This document shows positions 7,504 to 14,152 of a DNA stretch of 18,076 bases, one piece after another. A program made the translations under genes and the position numbers. The notes under the pieces were generated by a model that saw only the letters and a program-made list of their open reading frames with translations, searched no databases and had not been told where the DNA came from. The DNA is from Candidatus Wallbacteria bacterium. Its GTDB lineage: Bacteria; Muiribacteriota; UBA6191; JACPRK01. Location: the NCBI GenBank assembly GCA_016199905.1, contig JACQFU010000017.1:1-18076 (forward strand). Reading direction: 5' to 3'. The first letter of the stretch is position 1. Each line of letters opens with the position of its first letter.

Positions 7504-9225
7504 TCAGTACACCTTCCCGTGGAGCGCTACGAAGTGCTCGACCAGAGGACCCAGGCATAGAGCCGGAAAGAACGTGAGTGCGCCGACGATCGCGACGACG
7601 CCGATCAGCAGAGCCGTGAAGAGCGGGATGTCGGTAGGAAATGTTCCCGGCCCGGGAGGCCGCGTTTTCTTGCCGACCATCGAGCCGGCGATGCCCAGTA
7701 CCGGGATCATCATCCAGAAGCGGCCCAGCCACATCAGCACCGCGAGTCCGACATTCCAGAACAGAGTGTTGGCGCCGAGGCCGGCGAAAGCCGAGCCGTT
7801 GTTGCCCGCTGCGCTGGAGGCCGCGTAGAGAATCTCGGACAGCCCGTGAGGGCCGGCGTTGTTGAGGGTGGAAGTGCCATGAGGGAGTACGGCGGCGGCG
7901 GCGGCGGTCATCCCCAGCACCGCTACGCAGAAGACCAGGCAGTACAGGACGGCCAGCTTCACTTCCTTGGCCTCGATCTTCTTGCCCAGCAGCTCCGGCG
8001 TGCGACCGACCATCAGGCCTGCAATGAAGACCGACAGGACGACGAACACCAGCATCCCGTAGAGACCCGAGCCGACGCCGCCGAAGACGACCTCGCCGAG
8101 CTGGATGTTCAGCAGCGGCACGAGTCCACCCAGGGGATTGAAGCTGTCGTGCATGCCGTTGACGGCCCCGCAGGAAGCGTCGGTGGCGAGCGTCGCGAAG
8201 AGGGCCGTGGCGGCGAAGCCGAACCGCACTTCCTTGCCTTCCAGGTTTCCCTCGACGGTGAGCGGCAGGCCGGCCAGCGCTGGATTGGGCTTGCTTTCGG
8301 CCCAGTAGCAGACCGAGACGCCGGCGACGCAGAGGCAAGCCATGGCCCAGAAGATGGCCCAGCCCTCTCGCGAGTTGCGGGCCATCAACCCGTAGGTGTA
8401 GGTCAGCGCCGCAGCAATGGCGAAGATGGAGATCATCTCCAGCAGGTTCGAGAAGGGAGTCGGGTTCTCGAACGGATGCGCGCTGTTGGCGTTGTAGTAG
8501 CCGCCTCCATTGGTGCCGAGCATCTTGATCGATTCCTGGGAGGCGACGGGGCCAAGGGGGATGGCCTGCTTGGCGCCTTCGAGCGTCGTGGCCGCGGTGT
8601 TCGGGGCGAAGGTCTGGGGCACGCCCTGCTGGACGAGCGCGAGCGCGAAGAGGAACGAGATGGGGAGGAGGACGTGGAGTAGGCAGCGCGTCACGTCGAC
8701 CCAGAAATTCCCGATGGTCGCCGGCACGGTCTGGCCTCGCTGGCGGGTAAAGCCGCGTGCCAGCGCAAGGGCCACAGCGACACCGCAGGCGGCCGAGAGG
8801 AAGTTGTGCCACGTCAAACCGGCCATCTGGGTAATGGTGCTCATGGTCGACTCGCCCGCATAGGACTGCCAGTTGGTGTTCGTCGTGAAGCTGACGGCGG
8901 TATTGAAAGCCAGGTCCGGCGCGACGGGTCCGAGACCCGCAGGGTTCAGCGGCAGCAGGTGCTGTACTCGTTGGATGAAGTGAGTAATGAGGACGCCGAA
9001 GAGGCTGAAGGCGAGCAGCGCGCGGGCGTACTCCGTCCAGTGGTGCTCTTTGGACGGGTCGACGCCTGAGAGGCGATAGACCCAGCGCTCCAGTCCGCCC
9101 AGGATAGGGGCCAGGGGCGGACGTTCGGTCTCGAAGACGCGATAGAGGTAGATCCCGAACGGCTTGGTCAGGGCCAGGATCAGCAGCAGACAGACCAGAA
9201 TGGAGAACCAGCCAGCGAAGGTCAT
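7504..9225 (-). CDS. kdpA: KdpA, potassium-binding and channel-like subunit of KdpFABC
   Basis: This 573-residue multi-span protein is slightly longer than the 557 residues of E. coli KdpA. All four selectivity-filter loops are recognisable: TTNTNWQSYAG (114-124), LGTNGGGYYN (236-245), DASCGAVNG (349-357) and AGNNGSAFAG (473-482). This four-fold MPM arrangement belongs to the superfamily of K+ transporters. The protein selects K+ and passes it to KdpB through an intersubunit tunnel. The ATG at 9225 has AAGGA 6 nt upstream and lies 10 nt after the kdpF stop. Confidence 0.98.
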   Translation of the reverse strand: MTFAGWFSILVCLLLILALTKPFGIYLYRVFETERPPLAPILGGLERWVYRLSGVDPSKEHHWTEYARALLAFSLFGVLITHFIQRVQHLLPLNPAGLGPVAPDLAFNTAVSFTTNTNWQSYAGESTMSTITQMAGLTWHNFLSAACGVAVALALARGFTRQRGQTVPATIGNFWVDVTRCLLHVLLPISFLFALALVQQGVPQTFAPNTAATTLEGAKQAIPLGPVASQESIKMLGTNGGGYYNANSAHPFENPTPFSNLLEMISIFAIAAALTYTYGLMARNSREGWAIFWAMACLCVAGVSVCYWAESKPNPALAGLPLTVEGNLEGKEVRFGFAATALFATLATDASCGAVNGMHDSFNPLGGLVPLLNIQLGEVVFGGVGSGLYGMLVFVVLSVFIAGLMVGRTPELLGKKIEAKEVKLAVLYCLVFCVAVLGMTAAAAAVLPHGTSTLNNAGPHGLSEILYAASSAAGNNGSAFAGLGANTLFWNVGLAVLMWLGRFWMMIPVLGIAGSMVGKKTRPPGPGTFPTDIPLFTALLIGVVAIVGALTFFPALCLGPLVEHFVALHGKVY

Positions 9226-9235
9226 GTGCAGTCCT

Positions 9236-9325
9236 TCAGAAACGCTCGGGATAGAGGAGCGCGTAAATCAGGTAAGCGGCCAGCAGGACCGTCAGGATCG
9301 ATCCCATGGTGTAGTCGAAGCCCAT
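9236..9325 (-). CDS. kdpF: KdpF, small membrane subunit of the Kdp pump
   Basis: This 29-residue peptide consists of one hydrophobic helix and ends in the typical KdpF tail YALLYPERF. E. coli KdpF also has 29 residues and sits between KdpA and KdpB as a lipid-like stabiliser. The ATG at 9325 has a strong AAGGAG 9 nt upstream. An alternative ATG six codons later would leave only the helix. It is placed directly before kdpA, as in other kdp operons. Confidence 0.9.
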   Translation of the reverse strand: MGFDYTMGSILTVLLAAYLIYALLYPERF

Positions 9326-9345
9326 GGCGTTGTGCTCCTTGGAGC

Positions 9346-9429
9346 TCAGAGGCGTTCGCATCCCAGGACGTAGGCCCAGGAGAGCGCGAACAACACAATT
9401 GCGAGTACGACGAGTGCGAGATCGAGCAT
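9346..9429 (-). CDS. 27-aa single-span membrane peptide upstream of kdpF
   Basis: This is one hydrophobic helix (about residues 3-20) followed by a short tail ending in GCERL. It is distinct from KdpF, which follows 20 nt downstream. I recall similar peptides with a C-(D/E)-R-L tail preceding kdpF or kdpA in other genomes, usually left unannotated; this is memory and was not checked. The ATG at 9429 has GAGG 9 nt upstream. A further in-frame ATG at 9453 has its Shine-Dalgarno sequence too close. If the sigma-54-like site at 9442-9457 is used, the transcript would start about 2 nt before this ATG. The peptide would then be translated leaderless or not at all from that promoter. It may be a second small subunit or a leader peptide. 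Confidence 0.62.
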   Translation of the reverse strand: MLDLALVVLAIVLFALSWAYVLGCERL

Positions 9430-9441
9430 TTGGAAAGACCT

Positions 9442-9457
9442 CGCAATCGCCATACCA
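9442..9457 (-). promoter_or_regulatory. Candidate sigma-54 (-24/-12) promoter for the kdp operon
   Basis: The minus strand reads TGGTATGGCGATTGCG, against the consensus TGGCACG-N4-TTGCA. The invariant GG and GC are 10 nt apart, as required, and TTGC is exact. The -24 element has two substitutions (CAC to TAT). The predicted start is about 9431, almost at the ATG of the 27-aa peptide, which is awkward. The site is therefore only a candidate. Confidence 0.4.
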
Positions 9458-9595
9458 CCTTGCGGAACGGCATTGCGCCTGCCGAAAGCTGCCCGTGACC
9501 TTGCGGCCCGCAAGACCGCATGGGAGTCCGCATTGCAAAGCGCAGAGCGCGCAAAGCCGTCGTGCAAAACGCGAAGTCGAGGTTGCGCAATGCAA
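9443..9595. promoter_or_regulatory. Cluster of TTGC/GCAA sites, putative enhancer array of the NtrC-type regulator
   Basis: TTGC or GCAA begins at 9443, 9460, 9473, 9501, 9510, 9533, 9535, 9551, 9564, 9583, 9587 and 9592. That is twelve in about 150 bp, where roughly one is expected at this base composition. They include the perfect 15-bp palindrome CTTGCGGCCCGCAAG (9500-9514), the 8-bp palindrome TTGCGCAA (9583-9590) and a GCAAAGC direct repeat (9535 and 9551). The cluster lies between two divergent sigma-54-type promoters, at distances usual for enhancer-binding proteins. The regulator at 10301-11659 is the obvious candidate to bind it; that link is inference. Confidence 0.5.
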
Positions 9596-9650
9596 GGCTC
9601 CGGCGGCGCCGAGGGCCGCTCGATCGACTGTTCAAGCCTACCCGGAAGTC

Positions 9651-9666
9651 TGGCACGCGAGCTGCT
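9651..9666 (+). promoter_or_regulatory. Strong sigma-54 (-24/-12) promoter of the arrestin-like gene
   Basis: TGGCACGCGAGCTGCT matches TGGCACG-N4-TTGC at every conserved position except one T of the -12 box (C in its place). The GG (9652-9653) and GC (9664-9665) spacing is correct. The predicted start is about 9677, giving a leader of about 27 nt that contains GGGAGG before the GTG at 9704. The 15-bp palindrome lies about 140 bp upstream, a normal enhancer distance. Confidence 0.75.
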
Positions 9667-9703
9667 TCACATCCGAGTCGCGGATGCTACCGGGAGGTAG
9701 GAC

Positions 9704-10276
9704 GTGCGAGACGTGAAGATCCTCATCGACTCCGATGGACCCGAATTCCGTCCCGGGGAGTCGATCTGCGGAGTCGTCGAGGTCGAGCCGTCGGCGGACT
9801 CTCGCGGCGCCTGGGTCGTCCTGGCTGTCGGCCTCGCAGCCGGTAAAGGAGGGCCTCTGGAGTGCCTGGAGGGGATGATCCTCTTCGACGGCGCCTGGGA
9901 AGCCGACCGGCGGTACAGCTACGCTTTCGACGTGATGGTACCTCCGACCCTTCTGGCCGACGTCGGCGAGGTTGCCAGGGAGACCTTGTGGCTGCAAGCT
10001 CGCGTGGAGACCGTGGAGGAGGGAGAGACAACGACCAAGGTCCCCATGAAGCTCGCGCCCGAAACTGCGAGCAATCGCCTGGAACTGGACCCCTGGCCGG
10101 GCCGGCCGCCGGCCGGCCGGATAACCGGTACGCCCGCGAATCCGACCGCCGTTGGCGGGTTGCTGCTAGCGGGGGGACTGATAGCCCACGACGTCAGCGC
10201 GGACGGGCTGCTGCACGTGCTGGGGATGGGGGCCATCCTGGTGGGAGTGTGGCTGCTGGCGAGATCGTCGCTCTAA
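9704..10276 (+). CDS. Arrestin-like (Spo0M/arrestin-fold) protein with C-terminal membrane anchor
   Basis: This 190-residue protein is the only plus-strand gene in the window. Residues 1-118 look like a single arrestin-type beta-sandwich. The lead motif is FRPGESICGVVEV (15-27). A strand-loop with FDGAW-x-A-x-RRYSYAFDVMVPP lies at 61-81, followed by WLQARVE (96-102). A Pro/Gly-rich linker (130-145) precedes two hydrophobic segments at about 147-162 and 168-186, so the domain is probably held on the cytoplasmic face of the membrane. The GTG start has GGAGG 6 nt upstream. The gene is divergent from kdp, convergent with the sigma-54 regulator, and preceded by a sigma-54 promoter. Its function is unknown. 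Co-control with potassium uptake is inferred from position. Confidence 0.78.
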   Translation: MRDVKILIDSDGPEFRPGESICGVVEVEPSADSRGAWVVLAVGLAAGKGGPLECLEGMILFDGAWEADRRYSYAFDVMVPPTLLADVGEVARETLWLQARVETVEEGETTTKVPMKLAPETASNRLELDPWPGRPPAGRITGTPANPTAVGGLLLAGGLIAHDVSADGLLHVLGMGAILVGVWLLARSSL

Positions 10277-10300
10277 ACGACTCGAAACGTCATTCGGAGC

Positions 10301-11659
10301 TTATCGCTCCAATTTGCGCCGTTTCCGCCAGAGCGTCGAGGAGTCGATGCCCAGGATCGAGGCCGCTTGTTCCAGCGTTTCGCAGCGGGCCACGACGCGG
10401 GCGATGTGGGCCTGCTCGACGGCCTCGAGGCTGAACTCGCCGCCCACGTGTGGCGCGGCGGGCCCTGCGCCCGCCAGCCGTTCGGGCAGATCGCCGGGCT
10501 CCAGGACCCCGCCGCAGCAGAAGATGACGGCCCGTTCGACGGCGTTACGCAGCTCCCGGACGTTGCCTGGCCAGTCGTGAGCCAGCAGCTTCGCCTCCGC
10601 CTCCGGAGAGAACCGAGGCGGCGGCCGGCGGCTGGCGCGTGCAAAGAAGGCCGCGAACCGCTGCGCCAGCGCCAGCACGTCCTCGGGCCGCTCCGCCAGC
10701 GTCGGCACCGTCAACTCCACGGTGTTCAACCTGTAGAGCAGGTCACGCCGGAAGCGGCCCGTGGCGACGTCGGCGTCCAGGTCGCGATTGGTGGCGGCCA
10801 CGACGCGCACGTCGGCCTGGCGCGTGCGCGTCTCGCCCACGCGCTCGAACTGGCGGTCCTGCAGGAACCTCAGCAGCTTGGCCTGGAGCCCGGGCGACAG
10901 CTCGCCGATCTCGTCGAGGAAAAGCGTGCCACCGTCGGCCGCCTCGACCTTACCCGGCTGGTCGCGCACGGCGCCCGTGAACGCGCCTCGGGCGTGACCG
11001 AACAGCTCGCTGGCCAGCAGCTCCTCGCTCAGGGTCGGGCAGTTGACCAGAACGAACGGTCGTGCCGATCGGCGGCTCCTCTGGTGCAGCAGGCGCGCCA
11101 GGACCGTCTTTCCCGTGCCGCTCTCGCCCCGCAGCAGGACGGCAACGTCGTGATCGGCCGCCCTCTCGATGGTCTCCAGCACGCGCCGCATCGCCGGTGA
11201 GGCTGTCTCCAGGTCGACGGCCGGGGCGGCATCCCCCAGCTGTGCCTCCAGGTCGGCCAACTCCAGCCGCAACCGGCGACGCTCGGCCGCCCGCGCGACC
11301 AGGTGGCCGATCTGTGCCGGTGTGAACGGCTTCGGCAAGTAGTCGGTCGCGCCGCGCTTCATCGCCGACACGGCGCTGTCCACGGTGGCGTAGGCCGTGA
11401 TCACGAGGATCTCAGCGCCCGGACAGGCCGCGGCCAGCTCCGGCAAGAGATCCAGCCCGCTCTCGTCGCCGAGCCGCAGGTCGACCAACGCCAGGTCGAC
11501 GTTCTGCTCGGAGGCTGCCGCCAGGGCCGCTCGGCCGCCCGCCGCCTCGGCGACCCGGCACCCGAGCTCCTCGAGACAGATGCGCAGGGTCTTGCGAATG
11601 TTCCGCTCGTCGTCGACGACCAGCACCGAGAGGGAAGCGCCGGGAGCCGGTGGGGACAT
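10301..11659 (-). CDS. NtrC-family sigma-54-dependent response regulator
   Basis: This 452-residue protein has the complete three-part NtrC build. The receiver domain (about 10-122) has acidic Asp16 and Asp17, phospho-acceptor Asp60, Thr88 and Lys110. The AAA+ domain (about 150-385) has Walker A GESGTGKT (178-185), the sigma-54-contacting GAFTGA loop (225-230), Walker B LFLDE (246-250) and the arginine-rich FRRDLLYRLN. A Fis-type helix-turn-helix follows at about 410-450. It should activate sigma-54 promoters on phosphorylation. No kinase lies next to it; the nearest is the one in the kdp operon. No kdpE (OmpR type) is present in the window, so this protein probably replaces it, which is inference. 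The ATG at 11659 has only a weak ribosome-binding site. Confidence 0.93.
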   Translation of the reverse strand: MSPPAPGASLSVLVVDDERNIRKTLRICLEELGCRVAEAAGGRAALAAASEQNVDLALVDLRLGDESGLDLLPELAAACPGAEILVITAYATVDSAVSAMKRGATDYLPKPFTPAQIGHLVARAAERRRLRLELADLEAQLGDAAPAVDLETASPAMRRVLETIERAADHDVAVLLRGESGTGKTVLARLLHQRSRRSARPFVLVNCPTLSEELLASELFGHARGAFTGAVRDQPGKVEAADGGTLFLDEIGELSPGLQAKLLRFLQDRQFERVGETRTRQADVRVVAATNRDLDADVATGRFRRDLLYRLNTVELTVPTLAERPEDVLALAQRFAAFFARASRRPPPRFSPEAEAKLLAHDWPGNVRELRNAVERAVIFCCGGVLEPGDLPERLAGAGPAAPHVGGEFSLEAVEQAHIARVVARCETLEQAASILGIDSSTLWRKRRKLER

Positions 11660-11686
11660 GTTCTGCTCGCGCCGACTTGGGGCAGG

Positions 11687-11740
11687 CGAAGCGACGCCGG
11701 GGGTCAGCGGCCGATCGACCCGTGCGACTTCGTCGCTTCG
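11687..11740. repeat. Perfect 10-bp inverted repeat upstream of the response regulator
   Basis: CGAAGCGACG at 11687-11696 is the exact reverse complement of CGTCGCTTCG at 11731-11740, separated by 34 nt. It lies in the 110-nt gap between the repeat-altered secreted protein and the response regulator, about 30-80 nt before the latter's ATG. It could form a 5'-leader hairpin, be an operator, or stop read-through from upstream. There is no T tract after it. Confidence 0.45.
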
Positions 11741-11769
11741 GCGGGAGGGGTCTTCCTAGTAGATCGTTT

Positions 11770-12339
11770 TCAAAACAACATGGCAGTGAAGAGAAAGACT
11801 TTCAACACGGAGGCACAGAGACACGGAGGTTTCTCTCTGCCTCTGTGGCTTCGTGTCTCTGTGTTAGGTCTTTCCTCTTGGCATGAACCATGATAGTAGG
11901 CGAGGGAGATGCCGGCTGTCGGAGCGTGGCCGGGCTGCAAATTGATGGCCGTGGCGACGGCCTCCTCGGGAGGCAGCCAGGCGTCCAGCTCGACGGGAGG
12001 CTTCTCATGATGACCCCAGCGATCCTCTCTGGGATTGTCCGGATCGGTTTCGCCCTGCAGCGAGCCGCCGGGAGCGAGCGTCAACGACATCAGCATCCAG
12101 CGGCCCTGCGAGTCCTGGCCGGTGAAGTTCAAAAAAATGTCGCCGATTCGCCGGCCGGTCTCATCGAAGGCCGGGGTCCCGTAGGCGCTGTTGAGCTTGG
12201 CGTGTTCCAGGTGCCGAGCGACGATGGCGCGCGCGCGCAGATAGCCGTCGGCCAGATCGTGTGCTTGGGCCTGAGGAGCCCAGGCCACGGCAACCGCGAG
12301 CACAGCCACGGACCAGGGAACGATCGGGTGAAAGGACAT
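11770..12339 (-). CDS. Secreted protein of unknown function, C-terminus supplied by a repeat element
   Basis: This 189-residue protein has a clear signal peptide (about 1-26, ending AQA) and a mature region of unknown family containing DIFLNFTGQDSQGRWMLMSL. I do not recognise it. From residue 154 onward the frame is encoded by the palindromic repeat at 11789-11880. This gives an Arg/Glu-rich tail with CLCASV, a sequence typical of translated repeats rather than of protein domains. The native protein probably ended near or beyond residue 152 and was truncated or extended by the insertion. The ATG at 12339 has AGGAG 9 nt upstream and lies 27 nt after the stop of the frameshifted secreted gene, so the two form a small operon. 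Confidence 0.65.
   Translation of the reverse strand: MSFHPIVPWSVAVLAVAVAWAPQAQAHDLADGYLRARAIVARHLEHAKLNSAYGTPAFDETGRRIGDIFLNFTGQDSQGRWMLMSLTLAPGGSLQGETDPDNPREDRWGHHEKPPVELDAWLPPEEAVATAINLQPGHAPTAGISLAYYHGSCQEERPNTETRSHRGREKPPCLCASVLKVFLFTAMLF
11789..11880. repeat. Palindromic dispersed repeat element (CACGGAGG/CACAGAGG type)
   Basis: Arms at 11804-11829 and 11840-11865 are reverse complements at 20 of 26 positions; most mismatches would be G-U pairs in RNA. Homology between the arms continues outward through AAAGAC at about 11794-11799 and GTCTTT at 11868-11873, giving a hairpin of about 90 bp with a 10-nt loop. Short palindromes of this sequence type are scattered in many large bacterial genomes. 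It carries no gene. It overlaps the 3' end of the secreted-protein ORF. Confidence 0.75.
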
Positions 12340-12366
12340 GGGGACTGTCTCCTGTTCGTGAGTGGT

Positions 12367-12922
12367 CTATCGTTGCCCCTTGGTCCGCACTTGCAGCCAA
12401 GCGAGCACGTTGGTCAGGGCCTGCAAGCTCGTCTGCGTCTGGAGGACCAGGGTGGCCTGTTCGGAACGCGCGCGGCTGTCGAACCAGAACCCGGAAGGCA
12501 CGGTGAGACCGGCGGTCAGCTCCTTGCCGATCGTGGCGGCCATGCTCCGGATTGCTCTTGCTGGAAAAACCTTCGAAGGAGTTGTGGAACAGGCTTCCGG
12601 CCAGCATCAGGCGGCCGTCCGCATCCTTTCGAGTCTCGTAGGCGGTGTAGCCGGACTCGGAGGGCAGTCGTCCCTTCGCGTCGCGAGTCTTGGTCTGCAG
12701 AACGAGACGCGTATCGTTGACGGCGGCTGCCAGCAAGAGCAGGACGTCGTTGTCGTCTTCCGTGAGTTGCACCACGCCGGCCGCGTTGCCGTCGACCTTG
12801 GCGGGTCGAGAGGTGCCGCTTCGGGCAAGGTCGCCGTACGGGTCGTCCTGCGCCAGGAGGGCGCTCGAGGCGAGTAGACCTCCCAACAGACCGATTCCCA
12901 GCCCGCGCATCAGCTTTGTCAT
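12367..12922 (-). pseudogene. Small secreted protein of unknown function, interrupted by a +1 frameshift
   Basis: From the ATG at 12922 (GAGGAG 9 nt upstream) the frame encodes a signal peptide (about 1-25) and a mature region with LTEDDNDVLLLLAAAVNDTRLVLQTKT, reading well to about residue 118 (NSFEG). It then runs into Arg/His-rich nonsense. Skipping one base in the five-T run at 12565-12569 restores a sensible frame beginning FPARAIRSMAATIGKELTAGL. That frame continues through TLVLQTQTSLQAL to a stop at 12367, giving 184 residues in all. LVLQTKT and LVLQTQT look like an internal repeat. I do not recognise the family. The shift may be a sequencing error, a real mutation or, less likely, programmed slippage. 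The gene is followed 27 nt later by a second secreted-protein gene. Confidence 0.65.
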
Positions 12923-13032
12923 GATCGTTTGCTCCTCGCGGCCATGTTAACGAAGCGCGCCGACGCGAAACAACGGCCGCGGCGAAGCGTCCTCGTACAG
13001 ACTACGTGACGAGGGGCCCCGAAGTTACGCGG

Positions 13033-14061
13033 CTACTCTTCGGTCGCCGGCTTGGCTGCCACGGCCCGGCCGCCGAGGAAGGGCATCAGGCGAGTGCGGC
13101 TGCGCATGGCAGTGGCGGTCGCAGGACCGCGGGCACTTCCGTGGCGCAACGCCCTTTCGGCTTCCGCGAGCAGCGTGCGGGCCATCTTGAGGCCGGGCTG
13201 GTCGGCCAGGAGGATCTTGGCGTGATCGCGGGCCTTGACGGGCTGACCCTGGGCCAGCAGGATGCGGGCGAGCCAGTAGCGAGCCAGGTGGAACGCAGGC
13301 TCGCTCGAAAGCAACGTCTCGAAGCGTCCTCGCGCGTCCTCGACGGCTTCGGGGCTGCCCTCGGAGTAGCGCTTGTAGGCTTCTCGGTAGAGTCGCAGCA
13401 GCTCCTGCTGGTCGTTGGACCGGGTCGTGGAGGCGGTCCTCGGAGTGCCGCGCGCGAGCGGATCTGCGGCAGCAGCCGGGGACTGGGTGGCTGGCGGAGG
13501 AGTCGCGGCCGCCTGGACGCTGGAGGTCGTCGCTGGTCGCGCGGCCTCGTCGCCGGAGCGCTCGGCCGCCTCAGCGGCTTCCCTGCCGGGCATGTCGGCG
13601 ACGAGCGTGTCGTGGTACTTGCGGATCTGCGTCCAGGTGCCGACGAGCCTTTCGCGGTAGTTGCCCCAGTACTTGGCGTAGTCGGCATACCGCTGGGAGG
13701 ATGTTCCGAGAAAGCCGAGCGCCAAAGCCTGGATGTCGCGGGCGTTTCGGAAGTGGATCTCCATCTGGCCCTGCAACCGGCGGTACTCCGCGGTGTCGTG
13801 CGGGATTTCCTCGGCCCGTCCGCAGGCTTGGGCGAGCAGACCCAGCTTCTCTTCCAGGGAGTCGCGCACGTCGGTCATCGTGGCCATCGCCACCAGAAGC
13901 GACATGTCGGTGGTCGGTTGCGTGGAACCGGTCAGCACGGGCCACATCGCCAGGGTCGTGCCCAGGATCGCCGTGAGCACGGGCTTTCGCCAGAAGGACG
14001 GCCCTCGGGCGACGGCCGGAGTCGGGGCGGTTGGCGATTGTGGGAAGGAGCGTGGCTTCAT
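13033..14061 (-). CDS. Membrane-anchored TPR-like protein, unknown function
   Basis: This 342-residue protein has a short basic and Pro-rich N-terminus and one membrane span at about 27-45. An alpha-helical domain follows at about 55-155, with many Arg, Tyr and Gln. Residues 160-215 form an Ala/Pro/Thr linker. At about 219-307 two or more TPR-like helix pairs appear, containing LYREAYKRYSEG, ARYWLARILLAQGQPVKARDHAKILL and AEAERAL. It probably acts as an envelope-facing scaffold, but no specific role can be given. It lies 91 nt downstream of the second CorC-like gene on the same strand and has no strong ribosome-binding site at 14061, so the exact start is uncertain. Confidence 0.72.
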   Translation of the reverse strand: MKPRSFPQSPTAPTPAVARGPSFWRKPVLTAILGTTLAMWPVLTGSTQPTTDMSLLVAMATMTDVRDSLEEKLGLLAQACGRAEEIPHDTAEYRRLQGQMEIHFRNARDIQALALGFLGTSSQRYADYAKYWGNYRERLVGTWTQIRKYHDTLVADMPGREAAEAAERSGDEAARPATTSSVQAAATPPPATQSPAAAADPLARGTPRTASTTRSNDQQELLRLYREAYKRYSEGSPEAVEDARGRFETLLSSEPAFHLARYWLARILLAQGQPVKARDHAKILLADQPGLKMARTLLAEAERALRHGSARGPATATAMRSRTRLMPFLGGRAVAAKPATEE

Positions 14062-14152
14062 CGGGAAAACCCGGAGACGCGCGGAATGGCATTCTCGCGC
14101 ACGATCCGTAGTATCGGCGCATCGCGTGGCCGGGCTTAGGACTCGAGGCGTT

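Noticed and set aside
7502..8812. In-frame upstream extension of kdpB into kdpA
   Set aside because: The extension is out of frame with the clear KdpA motifs. Starting at 7501 gives exactly the canonical 682 residues with a ribosome-binding site.
10096..10125. Dense GGCC/CCGG tract inside the arrestin-like gene
   Set aside because: It is explained by Pro/Gly/Arg codons of the linker between the beta domain and the membrane helices.
10296..10310. Hairpin GGAGC-TTATC-GCTCC between the convergent arrestin-like and regulator genes
   Set aside because: It has only 5 bp of stem, overlaps the regulator stop codon and has no T tract, so a terminator call is not supported.
12991..13014. CCTCGT/ACGAGG hairpin downstream of the TPR-like gene
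   Set aside because: A 6-bp stem with a 12-nt loop and no T run is too weak to call a terminator.
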